Part shown: piece after piece, positions 12,942 to 23,900 of the stretch | Layout: every line of letters begins with the position of its first letter | Numbering within the stretch: position 1 is the stretch's first letter | Assembly (NCBI GenBank): GCA_036250195.1 | Contig: JAVHZZ010000003.1 | Coordinates: 333,194,375 to 333,258,374, forward strand | DNA from: Mixophyes australis | Lineage: Eukaryota; Chordata; Amphibia; Anura; Limnodynastidae | Length of the DNA stretch: 64,000 bases | Reading direction: 5' to 3' | Position numbers and translations under genes: made by a program | The notes under the pieces: model-generated | What the model was told of the DNA's origin: nothing | Database searches by the model: none | Seen by the model: only the letters and a program-made list of their open reading frames with translations

Positions 12942-13060
12942 TTCAAATATAGGATTAAATGAAGGTAGAAGCCAATCTATAAGTGTCATAGCCCTGAAAT
13001 GTTGTTGTATACACAGAAATTATTATGACATTAAAAGTGTCGTCACTTGTAAAATATTAC

Positions 13061-13061
<1 letters not shown>

Positions 13062-13113
<52 letters not shown>
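13062..13113. repeat. (TA)n microsatellite
   Basis: About 52 bases of pure TA dinucleotide, followed by a short acacacac run. Confidence 0.95.
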
Positions 13114-13116
<3 letters not shown>

Positions 13117-13534
13117 ATACACACACAAAATATATGCAAGCTTTTAAGTCTGCAGCTCTGCTCTTGTGGCCCAAGTTTTGCACTAATTACACATCACCAT
13201 AGCTGTTGTAATTTGCATGTTGCTGTCTTAAAACCCTGTTGCACAATTATAGCAGTGCTCATTTGAAATGGTTCACCCAGGAGCATAAGAATGAAAAGGG
13301 AATATAACCTTTGCATCTTATGTCTGCATGTAAATCAGGCTCATGCAGGTTCAAAAAACTAATTGGAATATATTTATACAGTAATATGTCTTGCCATTTA
13401 CATCGCAAATATAACAAAGATGAATGCGGCTTGGCCTAGCATTCCCTTACAAAAGAAAAATAATTAAGTCAGTTTTGCAAAGTAAACTTCACCTAGCATG
13501 TTTTCTTTTCTAGAACTACTACACCCCATCTCTC

Positions 13535-13667
13535 ATGGGAGAGTGGCTCCTTTGTGATATTATGATGTGGTCACACACCCATTGTCATGTGGCCATGCCC
13601 CCAGTTCCCATGCCAGCTAGTGAAATGTTGGGTAGTATGCATATGGGTTCAATGTGGAATGCATGCA
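13535..13667. repeat. 133-bp block duplicated at 16414-16546
   Basis: About 96 percent identical (five mismatches counted by eye) to 16414-16546. Both contain 'gtggctcctttgtgatatta', 'cacacacccattgtcatgtg' and 'gtgaaatgttggg'. The block includes the right end of the MITE family at 16256-16518 and about 20 bases beyond it, so the copied unit is larger than the MITE end alone. Confidence 0.85.
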
Positions 13668-13946
13668 ATGTATGTACATTGTGACCTCTCATAAAACAGG
13701 AAATTCCTCCCCTTCTGCATCCCTTTAGCTAGGGCGGCTTGTAAACAAAATGTGACCCGGGCTGTTCTGCTTGCACTGTGCGCACCTCCCTGGCAGGCAT
13801 ATTCAGCAGGGTAACACCATTAAATAGCCAATTATACTAGGGATTACAGCCCCCCGGTAAAACTTCATCAGTGGGTAGTTTCTGGGGTTCAGCACTGGCC
13901 CACCGGGCATCAGTCAATGCCCTATGCCCCGATAAACCACCTCTGT
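13668..13946. other. Unassigned spacer
   Basis: Moderately GC-rich sequence between the duplicated block and the next MITE, with no recognisable feature. Confidence 0.4.
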
Positions 13947-13954
13947 CTTTATCT

Positions 13955-14226
13955 CATAGTTGCCTACTCTCCCGGAATGTCCGGGAGACTCCTGAATTTT
14001 TGGGAGTTCTGCCAGACTCCTGAGAGAGCAGGCAAAAATCCCGGATACAGGTGTCACCGTTGTTGAATATGGTGGGGGCGGGGCTAAACGTGCCATCGTG
14101 ACCCCGCCCCCTAGTGTGATTGACTAAAATTGACTAAGATTGACAGGGGCAGAGCCTTACAGCGCACCACGCGTGGCCACGCCCCCTCAACGGACCCCCT
14201 CCCGGACAGCTGCCTTCAAAAGTATG
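13955..14226. mobile_element. hAT-like MITE, family A (copy 2)
   Basis: It begins 'catagttgcctactctcccg' followed by the family hairpin 'ggaatgtccgggag' and ends 'aaaagtatg'. A perfect 8-bp target duplication, ctttatct, lies at 13947-13954 and 14227-14234. This copy fixes the duplication length for the family at eight, pointing to the hAT superfamily. It is non-coding. Confidence 0.92.
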
Positions 14227-14294
14227 CTTTATCTCAGTTAAATAGTCTTGTTACTCAATCTGAACTGTCATTTTTTAACATGTTTGCGAATGCA

Positions 14295-14417
14295 CCTAAT
14301 CAGATTCTAGCTGTCATTTTGTAGAATGTACTAAATAAATGATAACTAGAATCTGATTGGTTGCTATAGGCAACATCTTCACTTTTTCAAACCCACAGTT
14401 TAGTAAATATACCCCCA
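14295..14417. mobile_element. Partial MITE with 'tagaatctgattggttgcta' core
   Basis: The block contains 'agattctagctgtcatttt' and its inverted counterpart 'aatgataactagaatct', then 'gattggttgctataggcaac' and an outer end 'gtttagtaaatataccccc'. I recall this layout as a common palindromic frog MITE; here the left outer arm is lost. No target duplication can be read. Confidence 0.7.
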
Positions 14418-15258
14418 AGTGTTTTAGGAATACCTCTTCAGCAAAATACTGAATATGTGGGTTAGTCCTCTTCTTGTACTTAGGCGGTTAAGAGAAGAAT
14501 GCTATTACAAAATGCACCATGGATAATGCCCCTTTCATATCTCCAGCAGAGGTTGGAGCAATTTAGCTGGAGTTGAAAATATTTTAAAGCTAAACTACCA
14601 GTAAGGTTGAAAAAACAACCCTGTCCAGCATTCCCTTACTACAGTAATGGAGGCTGGCATGGTAATCTCAAAAAGTAACATTATATAATAACAGTGACCA
14701 GTGCTACGATTGTGTAATTACCTGCTTGAAAAAAAAAGTTTAAAGTATTTGTGACTTACCTCTAAATGCTAACAAAGCTTTAAGTTTAGTATGGCTAAAA
14801 GATGTCTGATAATAAAGAATGATTGTTGGAAGAGGTTATTAATCATTACTGTGAAAAAGAACTTGCAATAAATGAACCCGTTGGTCATTAAAGAGATGAA
14901 TGCCAGCTGGGATGCTGTCTGTGCATGTCACTAACAGAATTGCAGACAGACAAATGACGTGCCATCTGAAGGGGCACATAATTTGTCCTGAGGGGGCAAC
15001 TGTCACACCACACCTTTTGTCCAAGCAAAACCATGATAATGCCAACACTGCAAGGGAATTGCATAAAAAAACTTACAACTAAGAAATAAAAATCAAATTA
15101 AGAGGCTTTCATATGAGAATTGCAGCATACAGGTTTTTATTTTTGTAAATAACATTAATAGACCAGGTAGAGTCAAAATCTATTTGTAAATTACAGTCAT
15201 TAGCACACATGAACTTCATGAGAAAACTGTGCTCCTCTCTCTCTCTCTACCAATAAAG
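14418..15258. other. Unassigned non-coding stretch
   Basis: No recognisable repeats or exons. A short (ct)n run lies at about 15234-15248. Confidence 0.45.
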
Positions 15259-15266
15259 TGCCATGG

Positions 15267-15429
15267 CAGGGCCGTAACTAGGGCTGTGCGACAGGGGCGA
15301 CCGCCCAGGGCGCAACGCTGAAGGGGGGAGCAATTGAATATTTTAGGTTAAATTGGTTAAAACTGAGGGCTAGGGGGGCGGCATTTGTCTTTCTCGCCCC
15401 GGGCGCTAGAATTCTAAGTTACGGCTCTG
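15267..15429. mobile_element. Short hAT-like MITE with CAGGGCCGTAACT ends
   Basis: It starts 'cagggccgtaact' and ends 'agttacggctctg', inverted termini matching at 12 of 13 positions. Flanking 8-mers tgccatgg (15259-15266) and tgccacgg (15430-15437) match at 7 of 8. At 163 bases it is a typical non-autonomous hAT remnant. Confidence 0.9.
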
Positions 15430-15523
15430 TGCCACGGGTATTATTTACTACAGCTGGTGATCATGTGATCATTCATAACCAATCAGGGACAGTTCTTACA
15501 AGCTGGAACACTTCCTACAGTAA

Positions 15524-15713
15524 GGGGAGAATTCAATTCCCCCCAGATTAACGCAGCTTTAATCCTACTACCATTTAACCTGGCCTTCTGCTCGCCGCTT
15601 CCGGCGTTGAAACTACCATAATAACAGTATTTAAGCGCACTATTGCCGTAACAACAGTAATAGTGCGCAGGCCGCGTTAATTATTACAGTAATGCGGCCA
15701 ACTGAATTCCCCT
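15524..15713. mobile_element. TTAA-type MITE, family C (copy 1)
   Basis: It begins 'ggggagaattcaattccccc' and ends 'aactgaattcccct', inverted with respect to each other. The interior has the family hallmark of alternating 'acagtaatagtgcgcaggcc' segments. Flanking tetramers are gtaa and ctaa, degraded versions of the TTAA seen at the better preserved copy at 45.8 kb. Confidence 0.8.
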
Positions 15714-15717
15714 CTAA

Positions 15718-16247
15718 ATGTCACAGAACGTTTCATATGAGCACGGTAACTATTCTCCTGCCGGTACACAAGAATATCCACACTCACTTATTAATTAGCA
15801 GAACCATTCATATCTGCCAAGGTCTAACCAGTCGGAATTGTAAAAAGACAAATTTAGAAGAAAGTAGACAGCATTAAAACACACGTGTTGCTGTAGGTTA
15901 CATGGACCAATTAATATACATCTGGCTACTTGACAATGCTGTTTATCAAAGGGGCTGGGAAGATTTTAGGTGGCCAAAAAGTGATCTGTCGGAATATAGG
16001 TGTGCCCTGGCCTGAAATGGATGTGGCATGGGCAGATTGGTTGTAATTTGCGTGGTTCAGGGGCATTGGTATCTGTGCACCTGCCAATGTGTCAAATTAC
16101 TCCTGGAATGTGCAAAAAATGTCCCACAGACTTTTTTCCAAGGACATGTAAAAATCAAGTAATTTGCTCACCCTGCCCTAAATTGGGCAATTGCTACAGG
16201 TTAGAATTAATTTAATTATCTTTTCCTGCAACATAAAATTTATTTTT
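15718..16247. other. Unassigned non-coding stretch
   Basis: No recognisable feature apart from ordinary AT-rich sequence. Confidence 0.4.
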
Positions 16248-16255
16248 TGCTTATG

Positions 16256-16518
16256 TATACCTCTCAACTGTCCCGATTTCAGTGGGACACTCCCAAATAT
16301 GGGATTTGTTCCGCGGGGGGAACCTTGGAAGGTATTTATTCCTGCTGCAGCATTTGGAGGGGAAGGGAGGTTTCTAAGGAGCAGCCTAGTGCTTCACGGT
16401 GATAGGTAGCCCAATGGGAGGGTGGCTCCTTTGTGATATTATGATGTGGTCACACACCCATTGTCATGTGGCCATGCCCCCGGTTCCCATGCCAGCAAGT
16501 GAAATGTTGGGAAGTATG
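16256..16518. mobile_element. MITE, family B (copy 1)
   Basis: The left end reads 'tatacctctcaactgtcccg' and the right end 'gaaatgttgggaagtatg'; read inward they share TACCTCCCAAC-like termini. The right half is shared with 13535-13667. A clear target duplication is not visible at this copy. It is non-coding. Confidence 0.75.
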
Positions 16519-16665
16519 CATATAGGTTCAATGTGGAATGCATGCATGTGGCACGTAACAGTCTTCCCGCTCTTCCTAGCTAAAAATGATGTAATCCAGC
16601 AACACACAGAATTTTAACATAGTAAACCATGTACTTATTGTAAGGTAAGAACAATTATGCAATGA

Positions 16666-17216
16666 CTTACCTCCCAACTGTCCCAATTTCTGTTCTGCTG
16701 TCGTCTAGCACAGCCTAGTGCTTTACAGCTCTAGGCAGACCTCTCAGGGCGTGGCCATGCCTCCATCGTGACGTGACCATGTCTCCATCGTGACGCGACC
16801 ATGCCTCCATCGTGACGCGACCATGCCTCCATCGTCACATGACCGTGCCTCCATCGTGACGTGACCATGTCTCCATCGTGACGCGACCATGCATCCATCG
16901 TGACGCGACCATGCCTCCATCGTCACATGACCGTGCCTCCATCGTGACGTGACCGTGCCTCCATCGTGACGCGGCCGTGCCTCCATCGTGACGTCGCCCT
17001 GCCTCCATCGTGACGCGGCCGTGCCTCCATCGTGACGTCGCCCTGCCTCCATCGTGACGCGACCATGCCTCCATTGTCACGCGACCATGCCTCCATTGTC
17101 ACGCGACCATGCCTCCATCGTGACATGACTGTGCCTCCAACGTGATGTGACCCTGCCTCCATCCTGACGTGACCATGCCCCTGTCCTGCTGTCAGGGACT
17201 GAAATGTTGGGAGGTA
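16666..17216. mobile_element. MITE, family B (copy 2) carrying a minisatellite
   Basis: The left end is 'cttacctcccaactgtccca' and the right end 'gaaatgttgggaggta'. A perfect 8-bp direct repeat, tgcaatga, lies at 16658-16665 and 17217-17224. Element ends are uncertain by two bases because family members end in 'tatg'. The duplication length suggests hAT. Most of the interior has been taken over by the 22-bp array described next, which inflates the element to about 550 bases. Confidence 0.87.
16752..17178. repeat. 22-bp minisatellite, about 19 units
   Basis: The unit is close to 'ccatgcctccatcgtgacgc' plus two bases; successive 'ctccatcg' starts at 16761, 16783, 16805 and 16827 give a period of exactly 22. 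Units differ at a few sites (gcgacc, gtgacc, acatgacc, gtcgcc), which fall in a mixed order. It is CpG-rich in an otherwise CpG-poor region. Long minus-strand open frames across it are by-products of the repeat. Confidence 0.95.
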
Positions 17217-17377
17217 TGCAATGATACAGTAGGAACACAATTTTACAGCAGAAGGACAAACAAATGTGCAAAATGAGCCTGCAGGTTTGCAGCTTTATAT
17301 ACATCCTTGTGTGTGTTTACAAGTCATAAGATGGTAGTGCCAGACATTATTCTGTCATTGTTCATGATAACTTCGTC

Positions 17378-18132
17378 CAGTGCTTTTTTCCCCATTGAAT
17401 GCTGGGAACGGCGTTCAGGGACCTTTTTTTTGGCTTTGCGGCAGCTTCTCCGCCGGCCTTTAACACACACAATAAAAAAGGTAAACAATACCATCTGTCC
17501 GGCGCGGCTGCGCCCTCCTCCCTTCTCTATTTCCAATGGCTGTCGGGCGTGACGTCATCACGCACGTCGCGCCCGACAGTCATTCACGGAGCTGTGAGGA
17601 GCAATCAACAAGAAGAGGAGTGACGGGACAGAAAAGAAAACTGAAAAGAAATGAAGAGGAGAAAGGAGGCAATAGAAAGCAAGGTAAGTTAGAGGAAAAA
17701 TGGGGCGCCGTTTAAAAGAAAGTGGTCAGAAAAATAAATGGTGAAAAAAAAAAGAAAAAGGCCAGCATGAGAGGGGAGGAGGGGGGGCGGCCCCGGGGCA
17801 CAGCATAAAAACTCAAGGGGGACCAAAAAATTATTAGGGGCACTGGCACAGCATAAAAACTGAAGGGGGACCAAAAAATGATTAGTGGCACTGACACAGG
17901 ATGAAAACTGAAGGGGGACCAAAAAATTATTAGGGGCACTGGCACAGGATGAAAACTGAAGGGGGACCAAAAAATTATTAGGGGCACTGGCACAGGATGA
18001 AAGCTGAAGGGGGACATACAATACATAGAATACATTAAAGATATGTTAAGACATGAATATAAAAAAAAAAATCATAATATATTAACAAGATGTGAGTTCC
18101 ACCACCTTTTATTTTTTACAAAAAAAGCACTG
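17378..18132. mobile_element. hAT-like non-autonomous element, 755 bp
   Basis: Both ends are 'cagtgctttttt' in inverted orientation (17378-17389 and 18121-18132), 12 of 12 matching. Flanking 8-mers acttcgtc (17370-17377) and actttgtc (18133-18140) agree at 7 of 8. The interior has a GC-rich palindromic segment near 17540-17580 ('gctgtcgggcgtgacgtcat' and its inverse), a purine-rich stretch and a 48-bp tandem array. No transposase frame remains. Confidence 0.92.
17797..18017. repeat. 48-bp tandem repeat, about 4.6 units
   Basis: The units contain 'gaagggggaccaaaaaatta' then 'ggggcactggcacag'. The 'gacc' landmarks fall at 17821, 17869, 17917 and 17965, a constant 48-base spacing, with a partial unit to 18017. 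It lies inside the 755-bp hAT-like element. Because 48 is a multiple of three, repetitive open frames run through it on the minus strand; they are not genes. Confidence 0.95.
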
Positions 18133-18162
18133 ACTTTGTCACTGTCTTGTCTGTGGATACAT

Positions 18163-18487
18163 CATACTTGCCAACTTTTTAAATCTGCACTCCAGGAGAT
18201 CGGAGTACAGATCATGTGACAGAGGATAGGAGGGGGCGTGACGACGTCATTACGTCACTATAGCCCAGCCCCTACCATAAAATACAAAAATTCACGGTAT
18301 TGACTAGCGGGGCGAATGGGCTTAATGCCACAATTAAGTCCCACCCCCCCCCCCCCCCCCGCTATTCAATGACGTGAAATTCGGCATTTTACAGGGTCAA
18401 TGTGGGTTGCCTACTCTTCCAGGAGTCCGGGAGGACTCCCCGAAATTCGGGAGCCTCCTGGAAATTCCGGGAGAGTAGGCAAGTATA
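18163..18487. mobile_element. hAT-like MITE, family A (copy 3)
   Basis: It starts 'catacttgccaact' and ends 'gagagtaggcaagtata'. A perfect 8-bp target duplication, ggatacat, lies at 18155-18162 and 18488-18495. A run of about 18 C residues sits at 18342-18360. Near the right end the family hairpin is present ('ccgggaggactccccg' region). It lies only 22 bases from the preceding hAT element's target duplication. Confidence 0.93.
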
Positions 18488-18589
18488 GGATACATGCAGT
18501 GCACATAAAGCACACACAAAAACCAGAATCTCTTTACTTTTAAAAGTAAATAAGCAAAAAAACTAATAGTTTCAATTTATATTTGTGAG

Positions 18590-18710
18590 AACTACAAGGT
18601 AGAGCATGACCTGTCAGCCGGTGGCTCTACAACTCTTGCCAAACTACAAGGCCTTCCATCTTTCAGGTGGTAAAGCATGCTGGGACGTGTAGTTCCACAA
18701 CAGTAGGAAG
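18590..18710. repeat. Interspersed repeat with ZNF143-like motif
   Basis: It contains 'aactacaaggccttccatc' and, in opposite orientation, 'gcatgctgggacgtgtagtt' at 18675-18694. I recall sequences with 'catgctgggacttgtagttc' as common dispersed repeats in frogs. The second segment is close to the ZNF143/STAF consensus (ACTACAATTCCCAGCATGC on the other strand), differing at two central bases. Boundaries are approximate. Confidence 0.5.
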
Positions 18711-20141
18711 GCGTCAGGATGCTTTGTTTAAAAGCACAAAAAAGTACTTTGTCCACTGAACCATAAAGCAATGATGTAAGTAATGTGTCAGCTTTCATTA
18801 CAGAGATGTAGTCCAGGTACGGAGCGACCTAGCCGCTCGTGGGAAGTAGATGTATCAGAAACACAGACTAGCTTCAACCATACATCTTTGTAATGAGGAA
18901 CCTGTGACCAATGAAGTAAGTCTCCCTTCGATGAGAACATAAAAATTACATAGTTCTTGTAATTAGAAACTGAAAGAAAATGATGGTAACTTTTCAATAG
19001 TTCTGACATTTATGAGTCATCATAGGCAGAGTTTCCATCAGCAGCCTGCCACACGTACAGAACACAGCCCACAGCAGCATTCCTTATGTTTGAGTGATTG
19101 GTTCAGCTACATACTTTGTAATGGTGCTAATCTGGAAATTACTAAGCCGTTTTGGTAATAATTAACTTTTAAGGGATTGCAGAAATACTGTGACACATCC
19201 TCTGATATACCATCTCTGCCACCAGGTGGCTCCTAATTATTACAGAGTGGTCAGCTGGTCCTCTTACACTTTATGTAATTGTGCAGGCCTGGTACGTTGC
19301 TGTGTGCCTTGTTTTATTGCTGCATTATTACAGCAAAAGAAAGAGGAATGATTTAATGTCATGTATGGAACAAGGCATTGTAAGAAGGAAATAAGTGTTG
19401 CTTATATACGGACAGAAGAAAAGAAACATAAGGGCGGACAGGGTCTGAAGTGCAGCCTGTATCTGAGAGGAGTGGGAACTGCTGACACCACTGGTTGGCT
19501 TTCTCTCCTGTAGTCTGATAAGATCAGTAGTCAGTGTGGCTGAGATGGAAGAGAGGGAAATGAATACACTGTGCATAAGTCAGCATGAATGTGACCTGGC
19601 TGCCATATGGAGAGAGCGAGCCGGTGGAGCAATGAGAGAAAGCTGCAGAAATAAGGCGGCAGACAGATACGTTTGCTCAGACTCTGAAGAGCACATTACA
19701 AACTGCGTGTTCCGTTAGTTATTGTTTCATATTACATGTCCTGGGTCGCTGCTGCTTAATATGTCCCTTAAGTAGAAACGAAGCGTAACAGAGATAAAAT
19801 GATGCAGGAGAGGAGCTATCACTATCTCTACTTTGTAAACAAAACAAAATCTATTTCTTTTAGTTTTTGCCTTTTATACTGGCTAAATATCCGGTTGTTG
19901 GCCTGATAACCCAGAACATATTTCACCAAATCGATGCCCCATGTGCCGTTATAGTGGGTTTGCACTAGTCTGGATCTTTATCAGGCATGTTGGTCAAAGA
20001 GAAAAATGATCGCTATTGTATAACGCATAGAGCGTTACATCAATACATCATCTGGTGACGGCAGACAAGGTCACCGGGGGGGCATGTTGAGTTTAATAAG
20101 GTTAATGCCTGATATAATATGGCTCCTGTGATGCAGAGCCG
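18711..20141. other. Unassigned non-coding stretch
   Basis: No recognisable repeat family or exon. Open frames of 60-82 codons have no similarity that I can identify. Confidence 0.45.
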
Positions 20142-20489
20142 CATCATCATCATCATTTATTTATATAGCGCCACTGATTCCGCAGCGCTGTACAGAGAAC
20201 TCATTCACATCAGTCCCTGCCCCACTGGAGCTTACATTCTAAACTCCCTAACATACACACACAGACAGAGAGAGAGATAAAGAGAGACTAAGGTCAATTT
20301 TTGATAGCAGCCAATTAACCTACCAGTATGTTTTTGGAGTGTGGGAGGAAACCGGAGCACCCGGAGGAAACCCACGCAAACACAGGGAGAACATACAAAC
20401 TCCACACAGATAAGGCCATGGTTGGGAATTGAACGCATGACCCTAGTGCTGTAAGGCAGAAGTGCTAAACACTAAGCCACCGTGCTGCA
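20142..20489 (-). mobile_element. V-SINE-type SINE, copy 2 (near full length)
   Basis: On the minus strand it begins 'gcagcacggtggcttagtg', a tRNA-derived head with A-box-like and B-box-like segments. It continues through the conserved core ('ggtttcctccgggtgctccg') and ends in the LINE-like tail and (gat)n. About 348 bases. I could not find a convincing target duplication. Confidence 0.92.
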
Positions 20490-21049
20490 CCATCACCAGC
20501 AGTGGGCAGAGCTTAGTCGCGCGTCACAAAAGCGCCTGCGCTGCCTAAGTGGGCCTCGCATGGGGGACCAGAGTCTACAAAGTTTTTTCAACGTAGACTT
20601 AAAGGAGAGCCGCCATATTAAACCCGGAACCCGAGACGATATGTGTGTGTGGTCCAGTGACCCCGGCAGAGGGTGGTGCGTTGCCGAGGGGGACTGTCCA
20701 CTGGTATTTACAACTCGCACCCACCAGCTAGCTGGGGCAGAAAGCTCCACATGTAATTCCAGCTAAGGTCACCAGGGGCACCCTTCACAACTGGACCAAA
20801 TCTCTATATTCTTGTGCAAAAGCAGTGACCTGGCGTCACAGCAGACAGTAAACAGCCTCTGCATTAAGGGCCATGTTGTCCTCTAAGTTGCATAATCGTC
20901 ATAGTCACAAAGGTGTTGACTGCAATAGTCACTGCATTACTGCCTATTAAACAACTAATGCAATAACAATGTTGCAGTATGTTACAAGTTGCTTGCATGA
21001 TAAATTAAGCTGATTCCCAGGTTATACATTATTTAGAAATACTGATATG
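20490..21049. other. Unassigned stretch with GC-rich segment
   Basis: About 20510-20770 is richer in GC and CpG than its surroundings and has overlapping open frames of 94 (plus) and 85 (minus) codons. Neither frame shows a recognisable domain or splice context, so I do not call a gene. Confidence 0.4.
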
Positions 21050-21071
21050 TTATATATATCACATACACACA

Positions 21072-21156
<85 letters not shown>

Positions 21157-21183
21157 TGCATATATATACATACATATTAATAT

Positions 21184-21222
<39 letters not shown>

Positions 21223-21246
21223 TAAATATATATATATACACATACA
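21050..21246. repeat. Compound (TA)n/(CA)n microsatellite
   Basis: A long TA tract (about 21076-21138) is followed by (ca)n and then mixed taca/tata units. Open frames of about 100 codons on both strands here are simple-sequence artefacts. Confidence 0.95.
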
Positions 21247-23379
21247 GGAACAAACAATAAACTTGCAAACTTGTGCTTCTCTAACCAGTATGACAATTTT
21301 TTTACTGAAAAATAAAGTGAATATCAATGTGTTTTCTACACATGATAAACTTTTCTTTTAAACTAACTTTTGGCAAATCACGCTTTAGTTTATATCGTAT
21401 TTTGTTCAAAAAAAATGAAAATTCAGAATTTTCGTATGGGCGTAAGAAGAAATATCACATCACACCTACAACTAAGGGACACAGATGGAAGATATAACGA
21501 TTTTCTGCAACAGTGACAACATCTGCAGTTCAGAAATTCATGCTGCATAATTTAGGGGAGGAATATCTCTAGGAGTTAATATGCACATGAATAATTGCAA
21601 AGTTTTCTCTATGTGAGCAAATATTTATAAAATTAGATTTGTTTGGAAAAAGAGAATAAGAAAATGTGTTGCAGCTATAAATCAATAAAACATTAAAAAG
21701 TCACACTCAACAACAGAAAATAGAAACCGGAGAGCAAATTATGCTCTGCGATAGCACGACAATTGCAGGAGTGCGTCTAGTTTTGCGAAGAGCTGTATTA
21801 ATCTGCTGGTGGTGTTGCACTGGCCAACAGAAGCAGTTACCTCTTAATGGGCGCTCCTTCTGAAATGTGGATTAGGAGCACAAGAGGGCCTAGTTCTGCA
21901 CCGAAGTGCACAAATGAGATTTCATTTTGCGGTAAGAGATTTTTCAAATGAAATAAAAGCGTTTTACTTTGTTATAAAAGGCTTTGAATTGCCCACTACC
22001 TCTGAGGTCCAAAATATCTGGTCTAGTCCCTCTACTTATAATAGCATACATATGATCAGGTCTTCATCCTTATATCAATAGTTTTCATTGTAGCAATATA
22101 ACCAGTCTACACGTTTAAGGTCAACAGCACAATTTACACACTCCACCGCCAAACAACAAATCTGAAAATGAACAGGTTGTCATAGCAACAAATAGTAACA
22201 AATGCATCAACCATCACACTCTCTTAATGATAAAACATAATGATAAATAGACCAAATTTATATACTGTATATTATGATATGGAGTGTTACTAACAATGAA
22301 GCACTGTGATGCCTATTTAACAACAGACCTCTTTCTCCAGTGTTAAGACTGGGATTATTGCCACTTATCATGGCAATAAAAAATATCCTATTCGTCCCAA
22401 TTTATAAAAAATATATATGTCACTGGGGCAGCTGAGGGATGGTCTGCTTCCTGACAATTATGACCCTGTGTGGTAAGGGTTAACTTACCACTTTGCCGGG
22501 GCCACTTTTTGCTGATGTGCATATGAGTAAACCCGCAGATATATTCTTTCACTTCCACTTAGTTATAAAAAAAAAAGTAACGTTTAAAAATGTAGAAAAA
22601 TTATCTAAAAATGTAAAACAGAGCAGGTATTGGTAAATAGGCGACTTCATGCAAAGGATAAGATAGGAAAAAGAACGGCAAGATCAAGACATAAGATGCC
22701 GAAGAACAATATAGAATGAAAAAGACAACGCAATCAAGAGAATAAGAAGGAAGACGTCGGGAGCTACAAAAAAAATGTTTGAAGGCCATCATTAGGAGAA
22801 GCAGGCGGGGTAAAGCACTGAACTTTCACAGTTCCCCCTGCTGCCGACAAGAGCCGCCAGAGACAGGTAAGGTCTTGGGCAATGCCGGCACAGGACAGCG
22901 CCTGCACTCTGTTTCTTTTGACACTCTTTTGGGCACTAGGCCTGTGTAGCTTCACGCTCCTCCCTATCCTTAAATTGTGGAGGGCCATAAGAACCTGTAC
23001 TGTAGATCATTCGCCGGGACAGGCTCCTAATGAATCTGCATTTCTTATAATTGCTTCAATCACTGGCAAATCCAGTTTGCTGTAGTTATAAATAAAGAGG
23101 GACATTTCACTAACTATTTCAATGTTAGCTGAAAGAATAAAAAATAATTGTACGTCTATGTAACAATATTGGTGATTGTCAATAAAGTTGGCACAGTACT
23201 TCAAAAAAGCAATCTAGGAACAAATTATGCAAAGTTGTAATAGAAAAAAATGTAATAATTTGTGAGACATCAAATGATGCATTTAGAAATCTATGATTGG
23301 GAAATTAAAAAAACATTGTGAAGAAAGAAATTTCTCAACATCTTATGTCAAAGAGAAAATGACACAAAGAAAAATTCCT
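21247..23379. other. Unassigned non-coding stretch
   Basis: Mostly AT-rich. The segment 22480-22610 ('taacttaccactttgccggg' and following) resembles 61508-61640, which suggests an unnamed dispersed repeat. No exon is supported. Confidence 0.4.
22480..22610. repeat. Unnamed dispersed repeat (pairs with 61508-61640)
   Basis: Shared order of motifs with the second site: 'ttaccac..tgccgggg', 'tgcagatgtg'-like, 'tttcacttccacttagtt', then an A-rich/T-rich tail. Similarity is moderate and the ends are unclear. Confidence 0.35.
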
Positions 23380-23900
23380 CTTAATCCTTAAATGCTTTGT
23401 TTCTCTGGCTGCTTAAGCAATAAAAGAAACACAACTTGTCTTTTGAAGCAATTACCTCATTGTAAAACAGCTTGGAGCTTTTTTTATGCTTTCTACAAAT
23501 GATCATTAGCAGAATCAAATATAACGAAGCATAGTTTGCACAACAGTGTTAATCCACCAGACCCTCCGGTCGTTCTGTTTTACTTCAGATTAACTTTTTT
23601 TCCCCCATTGGGAAGAGGGTGGCAGTGACGGGCGAGGCAGGGTGGCATTTCTCTAATCAATGTTCACTCCATTCACTTCTCATTAAATCACAATTTTTTA
23701 TGTTCTACTCAGATGTCGGACGAGGTCACGGAGCAGGGGTTTCTTCATTAATACATTCTTTCCCAAGAAGCTGCTTTTCCTCTGTCTGAAAGAGAGGTCT
23801 GATAAATTGATGCTTTTGATGGCTGTTTGGTCAGGGCTCACAATAACTCACATTTCACATAAAAAGGGAATATAGCTTGTAGACGTTACAGAGACATACT
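23380..23900. other. Candidate conserved non-coding element
   Basis: There are no repeat signatures in about 520 bases. It has dense short AT-rich motifs typical of developmental enhancers, for example 'gaagcaattacctcattg' near 23446, 'aatgatcattagcag' near 23498 and 'gataaattgatgctttt' near 23801. No frame stays open convincingly. The call rests on texture only. Confidence 0.25.

Noticed and set aside
16744..17240. Minus-strand frames encoding repetitive R/H/D/G-rich peptides
   Set aside because: Product of the 22-bp minisatellite inside a MITE.
17689..18035. Two minus-strand frames of about 110 codons with repeated peptide units
   Set aside because: They follow the 48-bp tandem array in a hAT-like element; the unit length is a multiple of three, so the frame stays open by chance.
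21022..21361. Frames of about 100 codons on both strands
   Set aside because: Tyr/Ile- and Thr/His-rich translations of (TA)n and (CA)n microsatellites.
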